A stretch of DNA of 64,000 nucleotides. Source: Acinetobacter rongchengensis. GTDB taxonomy: Bacteria > Pseudomonadota > Gammaproteobacteria > Pseudomonadales > Moraxellaceae. Below, in pieces: positions 26,823 through 36,163 of the stretch. The notes below the pieces were generated by a model. The model ran no database searches. It saw only the letters and a program-made list of their open reading frames with translations, and was not told the DNA's origin. The translations under genes and the position numbers were made by a program. Each line of letters begins with the position of its first letter. Positions within the stretch are counted from its first letter, which is position 1. The DNA lies in the NCBI RefSeq assembly GCF_003611475.1, contig NZ_RAXT01000011.1, positions 1 to 64,000 of the forward strand, in the 5' to 3' direction.

Positions 26823-27698
26823 ATGAATGCATTAGTGAAATATCAAGTAGAACCTGTCGTTCGAACTAAACTTGATTTTAAATTAGGCGAAGTTCCTCGT
26901 TTCTGGTTCGGTGGCGACCCTTTCCGTACGCGCATCTTTGATGCGTTGAGCCTAACTTTCCCTGATGGTGAGCGTTACTTTATTGAAAGTGTTCGTTTAT
27001 TCCGCGACAAAATCACAGACCCTGACTTACAGCAACGGGTTGCAGATTTTATTCGTCAGGAAGCGCAACACGGTATTGCGCATGACAAAATGAATCAAGT
27101 GATGAAACAGCAAGGCATGCCTGTTGATCAATTCATCACCTTTTTAAATAAGCTTTTTAAATTCGAACTTACACAACGTTCACCACAGTACAACATTGCC
27201 ATGACTGCTGCTGCCGAACATTTAACTGCATTAATGGCTGAAACCTTCTATAGCAAAAAAGAGACTTTAGCAGAAGCACATCCCTACGTGCGCGCATTAT
27301 TAGCTTGGCATGCGATTGAAGAAATGGAACATCGAGATGTCGCTTTTGATGTGATGCGTGACGTTGGTGAAGTTCCAGACAGTTTACGCCGTTTTTCTCT
27401 CGCCTTTATTACAGTGATGATGTTTAGCTTCACGTTGTATCGTGCCAATATCATGCTTAGACATGATGGATTCAGCCGTTTTGATCGCTTTAAAATGGCA
27501 TATAAGGGCCTCCCTTGGTTTTTTGGTAGAAAAGGGATGCTCACAGCAATGAGACATGAATATTTAGATTGGTTTAAAAAAGATTTCCATCCAAGCCAAC
27601 ATCCCGTCATTCGCCAATATCAAGTTTGGGTCGACACCTTGGCTGAAACCAATGATCCGATCAAGGCCGGTGATGCCTTTTGGCAAGCTGCTTTATAA
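26823..27698 (+). CDS. PF10118 family protein ('metal-dependent hydrolase'), copy 1
   Basis: This 291-residue protein belongs to the family annotated as predicted metal-dependent hydrolase. It carries two ExxH motifs, E80-A-Q-H83 and E167-M-E-H170, each paired with an earlier Glu (E50 in DGERYF and E132 in AAEHL). This E, ExxH, E, ExxH order is that of ferritin-type di-iron proteins, so oxidase or oxygenase activity is as likely as hydrolysis. No signal peptide is present; a hydrophobic segment near residues 192-208 may touch the membrane. It is the first of three tandem paralogues beside an AraC regulator. Confidence 0.82.
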   Translation: MNALVKYQVEPVVRTKLDFKLGEVPRFWFGGDPFRTRIFDALSLTFPDGERYFIESVRLFRDKITDPDLQQRVADFIRQEAQHGIAHDKMNQVMKQQGMPVDQFITFLNKLFKFELTQRSPQYNIAMTAAAEHLTALMAETFYSKKETLAEAHPYVRALLAWHAIEEMEHRDVAFDVMRDVGEVPDSLRRFSLAFITVMMFSFTLYRANIMLRHDGFSRFDRFKMAYKGLPWFFGRKGMLTAMRHEYLDWFKKDFHPSQHPVIRQYQVWVDTLAETNDPIKAGDAFWQAAL

Positions 27699-27710
27699 AA
27701 ACTATCGTTG

Positions 27711-27748
27711 TTTAAGAGGATAATTCACCCATTATCCTCTTAAATTTT
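27711..27748 (+). terminator. Strong hairpin between paralogues 1 and 2
   Basis: A 14-base stem (27711-27724 with 27731-27744) with loop TCACCC, followed by TTTT. It lies 12 bases after gene 1 and 30 bases before gene 2. It may be a terminator, an attenuator or an mRNA end that stabilises the upstream message. Confidence 0.55.
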
Positions 27749-27776
27749 CAAGTTTGAATTGAGTGAGGAAGTAAGC

Positions 27777-28652
27777 ATGGACTCACATATAAAATATCAG
27801 GTTAATCCTATTGTCCGCAGCAATTTAGATTTTAAACTCAATGAAATACCACGATTTTGGTTCGATAATGATCCTTTTCGCACGCGAATGTTTGATGCGC
27901 TGAGTCTCACGTTCCCTGTCGGTGAACGATATTTTATTGAAAGTGTTCGCGCGTTAAGAGACAAAATTACCGATCCTGAGCTACAACAACGTGTAACCGA
28001 CTTTATCAAACAAGAAGCACAACATGGGATTGCACATGACAAAATGAATGAACAAATGAAGCATCAAGGTATGCCTATTGATCAATTTGTTCGCTTCTTA
28101 AATTCACGTTTTGACATGCTCCAAAAGAAGCGCTCTAAACAATATAATATTGCCATGACAGCAGCGGCAGAACACCTGACAGCGCTCATGGCTGAAACGT
28201 TTTATCGCAAAAAAGAGACTTTAGCAGCGATGCACCCTTATGTACGTGCGCTGTTTGCATGGCATGCGATTGAGGAAATGGAACATCGTGATGTTGCTTA
28301 TGATGTGATGCAGCAAGTCGGTGAGGTGCCTGAAAGTTTACGTAAATTTTCATTGCTATATATCACCCTACTCATGTTTGGTTTCTCACTCTATCGCACC
28401 AATGTCATGTTAAAACATGATGGTTTTACAGGTTTCGAACGTACAAAAATGATGATTCAAGGCATCCCTTGGTTCTTTGGTAAACAAGGTAAATTATCAG
28501 TGATGCATAGACAATATATGAACTGGTTTAATCAAGACTTTCACCCAAGCCAGCAGCCAATCATTCGTCAATACCAAACGTGGCTAGATGCTCTAGCTAC
28601 AACACATGATCCTATTCAGGCAGGTGAGGCATTTTGGCAAGCTGCCTTATAA
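27777..28652 (+). CDS. PF10118 family protein, copy 2
   Basis: This 291-residue protein is a close paralogue of copy 1. Both ExxH motifs (EAQH and EMEH) and the Glu in VGERYF and AAEHL are kept. It ends, like the other two copies, in GEAFWQAAL. The ATG at 27777 follows GAGGAAGTAAGC, a good ribosome-binding site; a TTG at 27759 within that region is not needed. It comes 78 bases after copy 1, across the hairpin. Expression may come partly by read-through from copy 1. The function is unknown. Confidence 0.82.
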   Translation: MDSHIKYQVNPIVRSNLDFKLNEIPRFWFDNDPFRTRMFDALSLTFPVGERYFIESVRALRDKITDPELQQRVTDFIKQEAQHGIAHDKMNEQMKHQGMPIDQFVRFLNSRFDMLQKKRSKQYNIAMTAAAEHLTALMAETFYRKKETLAAMHPYVRALFAWHAIEEMEHRDVAYDVMQQVGEVPESLRKFSLLYITLLMFGFSLYRTNVMLKHDGFTGFERTKMMIQGIPWFFGKQGKLSVMHRQYMNWFNQDFHPSQQPIIRQYQTWLDALATTHDPIQAGEAFWQAAL

Positions 28653-28857
28653 TCTAATTCATCTTTTTCTGATCTCGAAGTGAGAACATCACTGCTCAAC
28701 TCAAATTTCTAACGGTGATTAATTAAATTAAGCTGTTGATGAATTGATTCTGTAAAACTGACATCTTTAAACTCAAAATTGGCATCACATGACGTCCTAC
28801 ATCGGCGCTATATTTGCCATAATCGCAATCGAATTAGAATATGTGAAACAAAATAAA

Positions 28858-29733
28858 ATGAATACATTCCCCCAATATCAAGTTGATCCTATTGTTCGAA
28901 GCAATCTAGACTTTAAGCTTGAGCAAATTCCCCGCTTTTGGTTTGGAGGTGATCCATTTAAAACACGCATGTTTGATGCATTAAGCCTGACTTTTCCAGA
29001 TGGAGAGCGCTATTTTATTCAATGTGTACGGTTATATAGAGAGCAAATTACAAATCTTGATTTACAGCAAAAAGTTGCTGATTTCATCAAACAAGAAGCT
29101 CAACATGGCATCGCTCATGACAAAATGAACCAAATCCTCATTGATCAAGGCATGCCAGTGCAGAAATTTACTCAAAATGTCAATCAAAGACTTGGGCATG
29201 CACTTAAACGCTATCCCGAACAATTTAATATTGCGATTACAGCAGCTTGTGAACATTTAACCGCACTGATGGCCGATGCTTTTTTTAGTGAAAAAACCAC
29301 AATGCAGGATGCTCACCCTTTTATACGTGCCTTATTTGCTTGGCATTCAATTGAAGAAATGGAGCATCGTGATGTCGCTTATGACGTGATGACTCATGTT
29401 GCTCAGACTTCAAATAGATTGCGTTATACAGCATTGGCGTTAGTCACTGTATTAATGTTCGGCTTTACCATACAACGTGCCAATGGATTACTTAAAGCAG
29501 ATGGGTTTAGTATTTTTGAGCGTATAAAAATGGCTCGTCAAGGATTACCATGGTTCTTAGGACAACAGGGTATTCTCAGCCGTTTGAAATCTGAATATCT
29601 AGACTGGTATTCAGCAGACTTCCATCCAAGTCAGCATACAATTATTCAGCAATACCAAACCTTTGTAGATGTATTAGAACAAACAAATGACCCCATTCTA
29701 GCAGGTGAGGCATTTTGGCAAGCGGCTTTATAA
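28858..29733 (+). CDS. PF10118 family protein, copy 3
   Basis: Third tandem paralogue, 291 residues from the ATG at 28858 (MNTFPQYQVDP aligns with the starts of copies 1 and 2). A longer frame from 28789 adds 23 unrelated residues and is rejected. The four candidate metal ligands (Glu in DGERYF, EAQH, Glu in CEHL, EMEH) are retained, while the nearby E55 and E140 of copy 1 are Gln and Asp here, which helps to tell ligands from bystanders. It is the most diverged of the three. The 205-base gap before it is larger than that between copies 1 and 2, so it may have its own promoter. Confidence 0.8.
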   Translation: MNTFPQYQVDPIVRSNLDFKLEQIPRFWFGGDPFKTRMFDALSLTFPDGERYFIQCVRLYREQITNLDLQQKVADFIKQEAQHGIAHDKMNQILIDQGMPVQKFTQNVNQRLGHALKRYPEQFNIAITAACEHLTALMADAFFSEKTTMQDAHPFIRALFAWHSIEEMEHRDVAYDVMTHVAQTSNRLRYTALALVTVLMFGFTIQRANGLLKADGFSIFERIKMARQGLPWFLGQQGILSRLKSEYLDWYSADFHPSQHTIIQQYQTFVDVLEQTNDPILAGEAFWQAAL

Positions 29734-29810
29734 TTTGTACCTTAATGTCAGCTGAAATAGTTTTTTAACTCTAGCCGTTTACTGACCAATTTACCCAATT
29801 AACAATAGCA

Positions 29811-30806
29811 TTACCATTTGGCATAATGCTGTTCTAATAATGCATACTCATATTCTAATTCAATCATTTCACCTGATTCTGTTTCTATCGTACCACTGAC
29901 TTTAGACTGCCATTGGCTAAACTGACTTCCAACAAGACGAAGATTTAAATTCTCAAAACGTCGCCAGCCTGTTTCTACGACCAACTGTAGCTTTTGATTT
30001 AATGAACGAATTGACCAAACATTCTCATCCAACTTCTCAAAAAGAACATCTGAAAGCGGATAAAGCACACCATTCACCCATAGGCAATTTTCATTGCCAA
30101 AACTTTCGTTGACACCTGATGCCAAATTTACCCCAATGCGTTGTCCTTTTTTATCCCAAAAATTGGTCGACAACCAAAACCATGCCGTTTCAGGTCTTAA
30201 AAATCCACAGGTATCGTCTAAAGAAGCTAATGTTTTTTCATTGAAGTGAATGGTTTCTTTATTTTTATTGATAAAAAAACCTTCTACGGCCAATGTTGTT
30301 TTCTTCTGCGTATACGTCCAACCATTGATTCCATTTGGACTACATAAACTTAAAGGTTCAGTGCCTGCACAAAAAATACGTGCTTTTAATTGTTGTTCTC
30401 CATGTCGTGTTACTTGAATATAACGCACCCCATTTGCATGTTGCATTTCAAATTCAAAAGGTGATTTTGTAAAATAACTTTGGCTATAAAGTGGTTGTTC
30501 ATCTACTACTGTGCCGCGCCCTAAAATCGTATTGGCATTCCATTCTAAAGCCTCCTGACTTACATGATTGTACAGGTAAATAAATCCATGCCCTGCCCAA
30601 CCGATATCAGCAATCGCAATGCCAATGGTATATTGCTCGTGCTGTATAGAACAAAATTTAAATTTCTTATATTTTAATTGTTTGCGCCATCCGGTTAAGG
30701 TCTTTCCATAAGGCGTTTTATACAAATATTGATTCACATTAATTGTAGTTGGTAAATCTTTAAAACGTCCATAACGTGGTTGACCATTACTTTGTATTAA
30801 ATCCAT
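29811..30806 (-). CDS. DUF2804 family protein
   Basis: This 331-residue protein matches DUF2804, a family with a beta-rich fold and no proven activity. The opening (LIQSNGQPRYGRFKDLP) and segments such as IGIAIADIGWAGHGFIYLYN are typical. There is no signal peptide or membrane segment. It is convergent with the third PF10118 gene, and its upstream gap of about 500 bases contains nothing else recognisable. Some relatives are near lipid genes, which would fit this neighbourhood, but that is only suggestive. Confidence 0.78.
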   Translation of the reverse strand: MDLIQSNGQPRYGRFKDLPTTINVNQYLYKTPYGKTLTGWRKQLKYKKFKFCSIQHEQYTIGIAIADIGWAGHGFIYLYNHVSQEALEWNANTILGRGTVVDEQPLYSQSYFTKSPFEFEMQHANGVRYIQVTRHGEQQLKARIFCAGTEPLSLCSPNGINGWTYTQKKTTLAVEGFFINKNKETIHFNEKTLASLDDTCGFLRPETAWFWLSTNFWDKKGQRIGVNLASGVNESFGNENCLWVNGVLYPLSDVLFEKLDENVWSIRSLNQKLQLVVETGWRRFENLNLRLVGSQFSQWQSKVSGTIETESGEMIELEYEYALLEQHYAKW

Positions 30807-31206
30807 TGTATATTTCCCAATCCTTTCCTTAAGGGATGTTATAAGACTTTAGTCTAATATTTAATTATTACTATTTTTACAGATTTAGCAATATGACCCA
30901 TGTCCAAAAACAATCTGCACTCAGGTTTTAGATCGACAATCTCAAACAAAAACTTAAAGTAATGTCACTTGAGATTTCCCATTGATATTGCTTAGCTTTT
31001 ACTCATTTTAATCAAAAGATTAAAAAGTTACCAATATAAAAAACTAAAATTGTTGATACAGAGCCTCCATCTCAATAAACAACTCAATAATTTTTGATGT
31101 TTCTATTCTCAAAATGTATATGAAACATTCAAATCACGATGCGGAATAAACTTGCAACTGGTTTATTTTTATAGCGTTAAGTCGTATTTTAGACGTTTAG
31201 ATGAAA
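30807..31206. other. Intergenic region before DUF2804
   Basis: About 400 AT-rich bases with the DUF2804 promoter somewhere in them. A 22-27 codon minus-strand frame ending at about 31047 reads like protein (ETSKIIELFIEMEALYQ) but has no start context and is probably a relic or chance. Confidence 0.4.
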
Positions 31207-31240
31207 TAAAAACCCTGAGCTCATAGAATTCAGGGTTTCT
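31207..31240 (-). terminator. Terminator of the fadAB-like operon
   Basis: AACCCTGA pairs with TCAGGGTT around an 11-base loop, with A/T tracts on both sides, about 80 bases after the stop of the multifunctional gene. Confidence 0.6.
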
Positions 31241-31318
31241 TTAAATCAGATGTTTAAATTATATAAGCGTCAGAATGATTAAGCTCAATGCTCCATCATA
31301 CAAAACTAACCATTGAAT

Positions 31319-33451
31319 TTAGTCAATTTTATCCGTAGCAACTTTATCTTTAAGTAATTGCGGTGCTTTAAAACGCTCACCATAGTTTGCTTCAAGTTGA
31401 TTGGCACGTTGTACAGCTTGCTCTAAACCATATTGATTGAGGAATTGAATTGCACCACCTGTCCACGGCGCAAAACCAATACCAAAAATCGAACCGATAT
31501 TGGCATCAATCACCGACTCAAGGACATTCTCTTCATAACAACGTAAGGTATCCAAGGCTTGTACAAACAGGAAACGATCAATCATTTCTTGTTCAGAAAT
31601 ATCGACATCTTTTTTCCAGTGACTTAAACCCTCCCAAAGATGTTTTTTACCCCCTTCTGGATAATCATAGAACCCTGCACCTGCGGCTTTACCCTTACGG
31701 TTAAACGTATGAATCATGGTTTGAATCACATCATCTGCGCCAGAACGAGGTAAATCTTTACCTTCAGCTTGCAGTGCTTTCCGTGTTTCATTGGCAACAT
31801 GTTCAGAGAGTGTCAATGCAACTTCGTCCTGAATGGCCAATGGGCCAACTGGCATACCTGCTTTAAGTGCTGCCATTTCAATACGCGCTGGGTGTACACC
31901 TTCATGCAGTAAACGTAAACCTTCTTGAACAAAAGTACCAAACACACGACTGGTGAAGAAGCCTCGACTGTCATTCACAACAATTGGAATTTTACCAATT
32001 TGCTGTACATAGTCATACGCCTTCGCCAAAGTTTCAGCAGAAGTGTTTTTGCCTTTAATGATTTCAACCAATTGCATTTTATCGACAGGACTAAAGAAAT
32101 GTAGGCCAATAAAGTTCGCTTGATTTTTCGATGCATTTGCCAAACCTGTAATCGGCAATGTCGAGGTGTTTGAAGCCATCACCCCACCATCGACAAGGAA
32201 TGCTTCAGCTTCTTGAGTGACTTTCGCTTTCAGCTCTTGATTTTCAAATACCGCTTCGATGATTAAATCACAACCTTTCAGATCTTCCGCAGATGCTGTT
32301 GTAGTAATCAAGCTTAAAATCTGATCGCGCTTTTCAGCGGTCATACGACCTTGCGATACCTTTTTATCCAGTAATTTTTGGCTATAGGCTTTGCCTTTTC
32401 CTGCATTTTCTACAGAAACATCTTTCAGTACAACTGGAATGCCTTTAATTGCTGTGGAATATGCAATACCTGCACCCATCATGCCTGCGCCTAACACACC
32501 AACTTTACTTGCTTGCCATTTTGCAACATCTTTAGGACGGCTTGCACCTGCTTTAATGGCATTCATCCCATGCCAAAACGTACCAATCATATTTTTTGAA
32601 ATTTGGCCTGTCGCAAGATAGGTAAAATAACGAGATTCAATGGTCAATGCCGTATCTACATCGACTTGCGCCCCTTCAACCGCAGCCGCCATGATCGCTT
32701 CAGGTGCAGGATAACAACCTTTGGTTTTATCACGTAACATCGCTGGAGCAATCGCCAACATTTGCGCAACAGCAGGTGTTTTAGGATCTCCACCTGGAAT
32801 TTTATAACCTTTTACATCAAATGGTTGTTGTGATTTTGGATGCGCTTTTACCCAAGCAATCGCCTTATTCATCAACTCTTCAGCTGTTTCCGCAGTATCT
32901 TGAATTAAACCAAGAGATTTTGCTTTATCCACACCAAACTGCTTACCTTCCATCAGGAATGGAAAAGCATTTTGCAGACCTAAAAGGCGTACCATACGCA
33001 CAATACCACCACCACCCGGCAGCAGACCTAAAGTCACTTCAGGAAGTCCAAACTTCGTTTTCGGATCATTCAATGCAATACGTGCATGACAACCTAAAGC
33101 AATTTCCCAACCACCACCTAAAGCCGTACCATTCAATGCTGCAACCACAGGAACACCTAAAGTTTCGATATAACGAAACTCTGCTTTCATTTTCTGAATC
33201 ATTTCAAAAAATGGTGTGGCATCTTCCAAACGTGCTTGGATCAACTCATCCAAATCACCGCCTGCAAAAAAGGTTTTTTTCGCTGAACGGAAAATAATCC
33301 CCGTAATCGATGTTTCAGATTTCAGTTTAGAAACAATATTTTCCAAAGCCACACGGAAATCTGCATTCATAGTATTTGCAGATTGGTTTGGAGAATCTAA
33401 GGTCAGAATAATAATGCCATCGTCATTTTTTAGATATTGAATTGCGCTCAT
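31319..33451 (-). CDS. fadB: Multifunctional beta-oxidation protein (FadB-like: enoyl-CoA hydratase and 3-hydroxyacyl-CoA dehydrogenase)
   Basis: The 710-residue protein combines an N-terminal crotonase domain (oxyanion-hole segments FFAGGDLDEL and ALGGGWEIALGCH, with the catalytic Glu in LPEVTLGLLPGGGG) with a dehydrogenase domain that begins at about residue 316 with GVLGAGMMGAGIAYS. The dehydrogenase catalytic His lies in GLHFFSPVDKM. It converts enoyl-CoA to 3-ketoacyl-CoA in two steps. It follows the thiolase gene by 11 bases with the strong site GGAGAATAATA, so both are translated from one message. The family has several paralogues in Acinetobacter, so substrate chain length is not certain. 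Confidence 0.9.
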   Translation of the reverse strand: MSAIQYLKNDDGIIILTLDSPNQSANTMNADFRVALENIVSKLKSETSITGIIFRSAKKTFFAGGDLDELIQARLEDATPFFEMIQKMKAEFRYIETLGVPVVAALNGTALGGGWEIALGCHARIALNDPKTKFGLPEVTLGLLPGGGGIVRMVRLLGLQNAFPFLMEGKQFGVDKAKSLGLIQDTAETAEELMNKAIAWVKAHPKSQQPFDVKGYKIPGGDPKTPAVAQMLAIAPAMLRDKTKGCYPAPEAIMAAAVEGAQVDVDTALTIESRYFTYLATGQISKNMIGTFWHGMNAIKAGASRPKDVAKWQASKVGVLGAGMMGAGIAYSTAIKGIPVVLKDVSVENAGKGKAYSQKLLDKKVSQGRMTAEKRDQILSLITTTASAEDLKGCDLIIEAVFENQELKAKVTQEAEAFLVDGGVMASNTSTLPITGLANASKNQANFIGLHFFSPVDKMQLVEIIKGKNTSAETLAKAYDYVQQIGKIPIVVNDSRGFFTSRVFGTFVQEGLRLLHEGVHPARIEMAALKAGMPVGPLAIQDEVALTLSEHVANETRKALQAEGKDLPRSGADDVIQTMIHTFNRKGKAAGAGFYDYPEGGKKHLWEGLSHWKKDVDISEQEMIDRFLFVQALDTLRCYEENVLESVIDANIGSIFGIGFAPWTGGAIQFLNQYGLEQAVQRANQLEANYGERFKAPQLLKDKVATDKID

Positions 33452-33462
33452 TATTATTCTCC

Positions 33463-34668
33463 TTATACCAACTCAATAATGGTCGCAATACCCATGCCAC
33501 CACCCACACATAATGTTGCCAAACCACGCTTTTTGCCTTGGCGTTCTAACTCATCCAGTAATGTTCCAAGAATCATCGCACCCGTCGCGCCCAATGGATG
33601 CCCCATTGCAATTGCACCACCATTGACATTGACTTTTTCAGCAGGCACTTTTAATTCCGTCATAAAGCGCATCACCACAGATGCAAAGGCTTCATTGACT
33701 TCAAATAGATCAATATCGTCAATACTTAGACCAGCTTTTGCCAATGCTTTACGCGCAGCAGGTGCAGGCCCAGTCAGCATAATCGTCGGATCAGACCCAA
33801 CTAAAGCCGTTGCCAACACTTTGGCACGTGGTTTTAAACCTTGTTCTTTGACCGCTTTCTCAGAAGCCAATAAGACTAATGCAGCACCATCGACAATACC
33901 CGATGAATTACCTGCATGATGCACATGATTAATTTTTTGCGCTTCTGGATATTGTTGTAATGCAATCGCATCAAAACCCATTGCACCCATCATTTCAAAA
34001 CTAGGATTCAGTTTTGCCAAGCCTTCCGTTGTTGTTGAGGGTTTGATAAATTCATCTTGATCTAAAATGGTTACGCCTGCTTTATCTTTGATGGCAACTA
34101 CAGATTGATTAAAATAACCCGCAGCTTGCGCAGCAGCAGCTTTGCGTTGAGAATTTGCTGCAAAGGCATCAACATCGGCACGACTATAGCCATCCAGTGT
34201 TGCGATTAAATCCGCCCCAATCCCTTGCGGAACAAAATGTGATTTTAAATTCGTTTCAGGATCAAGCGCCCACGGCCCTCCATCCGAACCCATTGCAATA
34301 CGTGACATCGACTCGACACCACCTGCAACAACAATGTCTTCCCAACCTGAACGTACTTTTTGCGCTCCCATATTCACAGCTTCTAAGCCTGATGCACAGA
34401 AACGGTTAATTTGTACACCTGCAACGTCATTGTCCCAACCCGCAGCAATCGCTGCAGTTTTGGCAATATCACCCCCTTGGTCTGCAATAGGTGTGACGCA
34501 ACCCAAGACAATATCGTCCACTTTCGAAGTATCTAAATGATGACGATTTTTCAATTCATTCAACAATGTGGTCAATAGCGTAATCGGTTTCACCTCATGC
34601 AGTGAACCATCTTTCTTTCCTTTTCCGCGTGGTGTGCGAATAGCGTCAATAATATAAGCCTCGCTCAT
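33463..34668 (-). CDS. fadA: Acetyl-CoA C-acyltransferase (thiolase, FadA-like)
   Basis: The 401-residue thiolase cleaves 3-ketoacyl-CoA with CoA. The acylated cysteine is in [14 protein letters not shown] (about residue 92), the His in [16 protein letters not shown], and the second Cys in [12 protein letters not shown]. It lies first in the two-gene operon, before the FadB-like gene; classical E. coli order is fadB then fadA, so this is reversed. The start overlaps no other gene and the 5' region is AT-rich. It is either a fatty-acid beta-oxidation or an acetyl-CoA acetyltransferase type; the operon favours the former. Confidence 0.9.
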   Translation of the reverse strand: MSEAYIIDAIRTPRGKGKKDGSLHEVKPITLLTTLLNELKNRHHLDTSKVDDIVLGCVTPIADQGGDIAKTAAIAAGWDNDVAGVQINRFCASGLEAVNMGAQKVRSGWEDIVVAGGVESMSRIAMGSDGGPWALDPETNLKSHFVPQGIGADLIATLDGYSRADVDAFAANSQRKAAAAQAAGYFNQSVVAIKDKAGVTILDQDEFIKPSTTTEGLAKLNPSFEMMGAMGFDAIALQQYPEAQKINHVHHAGNSSGIVDGAALVLLASEKAVKEQGLKPRAKVLATALVGSDPTIMLTGPAPAARKALAKAGLSIDDIDLFEVNEAFASVVMRFMTELKVPAEKVNVNGGAIAMGHPLGATGAMILGTLLDELERQGKKRGLATLCVGGGMGIATIIELV

Positions 34669-34985
34669 AGCTGTTCCTTTTTATGACTTCTAGATTGTTA
34701 TGTGTTTCGAGTGTACTTTATAACGTTGAGAGTGCAATGACGAGAATGGAAAAGTCCGTTGATATTTTTTGTCAATTACACATTTCCAAATATTGATATT
34801 TTATATAACAAATCAATAATTTATAAATTTTTATTAGAAAAATAATGTGTAGAATAAGTGAAGGACGAATATTGAATAGGATATTGATTTAAACTTTTAG
34901 AACACACGAACTCAAAACAAAAGGTCATAGATCAATATCCCTAAAAGAATAGTATTAAATCGAAATCCCCTTCAAATGACTGATT
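34669..34985. other. Intergenic region upstream of the thiolase operon
   Basis: Just over 300 bases holding the thiolase promoter and the 3' end of the first GNAT gene. No terminator, RNA or repeat was recognised. Confidence 0.4.
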
Positions 34986-35504
34986 TTATTGAATGGTCAA
35001 TCGCATTGCACATCGACTTTCTCGAGAAAAACCAAAAGCAACTTCGTTGTTTAATGCATTTTGAAGATATAGTGGTAAATCGCATTGATTGATCATTTGG
35101 AAACCCAGCTTTTCATAAAAAGGACGATTCCAAGCCACATTGACAAATGTCGTCAAACTCACTGATACAAAGCCATACTGTTGAGCATAATCAATTGCAT
35201 ATTCAATCAATTGACGACCAATGCCCTGCTTCTGAAAATCCAGATGGACATCCATTTCGATGATATAAAAATCCTGACCTTGTTTCTGTGCATATAAGAA
35301 CCCAACAGGTTGATCTTGTGCATTCACGATCACAAATGAGTATACATTCGCAATCAATTCAAGATGAGTATCCGCTGATAAAACTGGACTTTTAGCAATC
35401 CATGCTAATTCAGGTATGTATAGAAATGCTTGAGCAGCAGACTTCTCAATTTCAACGAGTTTTTCAATATCTAAAGGGTTTATCGCTCGAACAGAATAAG
35501 TCAT
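34986..35504 (-). CDS. GNAT-family N-acetyltransferase
   Basis: This 172-residue protein has the acetyl-CoA binding motif QKQGIGRQLIEYA near residue 95-107 (the Q/RxxGxG/A loop) and the usual strand order, with PFYEKLGFQ in the second half. The substrate cannot be told. It lies 21 bases after another GNAT gene (35526-35990), and both run on the minus strand, so they are probably cotranscribed. No relation to the neighbouring fatty-acid genes is evident. Confidence 0.82.
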   Translation of the reverse strand: MTYSVRAINPLDIEKLVEIEKSAAQAFLYIPELAWIAKSPVLSADTHLELIANVYSFVIVNAQDQPVGFLYAQKQGQDFYIIEMDVHLDFQKQGIGRQLIEYAIDYAQQYGFVSVSLTTFVNVAWNRPFYEKLGFQMINQCDLPLYLQNALNNEVAFGFSRESRCAMRLTIQ

Positions 35505-35525
35505 GTTTTAGGTCTATTCCCTTTA

Positions 35526-35990
35526 TTATTGTGCAACCAAATTTAAATGAAAAAATTGATTAAACTCAGAGGCTTGATAATCTGAAAATGCCTCACCTTT
35601 CTGAAAACCAAACTTTTTATACAGTGTAATGGCTGGCTCAAAAGATGCATGCGTTCCTGTTTCCAAACTCACTGTTTGATAATGATTCTGCTGTGCGATC
35701 TCTAATAAATGTTGCAAAATTTGGGTTGCTGCGCCTTTACGTAAATGATCAGGATGGGTTCGCATAGACTTTAATTCGGCATGTGTGGGAGAAAGTTGCT
35801 GAATCGCACCACAAGCCAACAGTACTTGATCTTGCCAAAGGGTATAAAAATTAATATTCGGTTTTTGCAAACCTGTTAAATCCAATGCAAAACTATTTTC
35901 AATCGGTGATGTTTCATGCATACCTTGTAGGTGAATACGCAGTAAATTTTGCACCTGTAAATCATCAAAATCGCCCAATTGGATTCTCAT
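35526..35990 (-). CDS. GNAT-family N-acetyltransferase
   Basis: This 154-residue acetyltransferase has the cofactor motif LRKGAATQILQHLLE at residues about 85-99 and the C-terminal ITLYKKFGFQKGEAF segment. The overall form resembles small-molecule or protein N-acetyltransferases such as YiaC-like and PaiA-like proteins; the substrate is unknown. It is the first of two neighbouring GNAT genes; its ATG at 35990 is preceded by AAGGAAGGGGAG, a strong site. Confidence 0.82.
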   Translation of the reverse strand: MRIQLGDFDDLQVQNLLRIHLQGMHETSPIENSFALDLTGLQKPNINFYTLWQDQVLLACGAIQQLSPTHAELKSMRTHPDHLRKGAATQILQHLLEIAQQNHYQTVSLETGTHASFEPAITLYKKFGFQKGEAFSDYQASEFNQFFHLNLVAQ

Positions 35991-36090
35991 CGACTCCCCT
36001 TCCTTTACTTTCTGATTTTTAATATTAAGTACATCATGTTTTATATCAATATCACACTTCTGCTCTTGTTATACAACAAAAAATTGGCGT

Positions 36091-36114
36091 AAAAAAGCCC
36101 AAGTGGCCTTGGGC
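36091..36114 (-). terminator. Terminator after the AraC-family gene
   Basis: GCCCAAG pairs with CTTGGGC around a four-base loop and is followed on the minus strand by TTTTTT, 50 bases after the stop. Confidence 0.7.
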
Positions 36115-36163
36115 AGAAAACTGAAAACTATTCTAAAACTAAACTCAAAATTTCAAGCAAAAC

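Noticed and set aside
31047..31113. Short minus-strand frame that reads ETSKIIELFIEMEALYQ
   Set aside because: It vaguely recalled an insertion-sequence transposase start, but 22-27 codons with no start context or repeats give no support.
32821..33297. 158-codon plus-strand frame inside the FadB-like gene
   Set aside because: His/Gln/Pro-rich translation typical of an antisense shadow; the opposite strand has full crotonase motifs.
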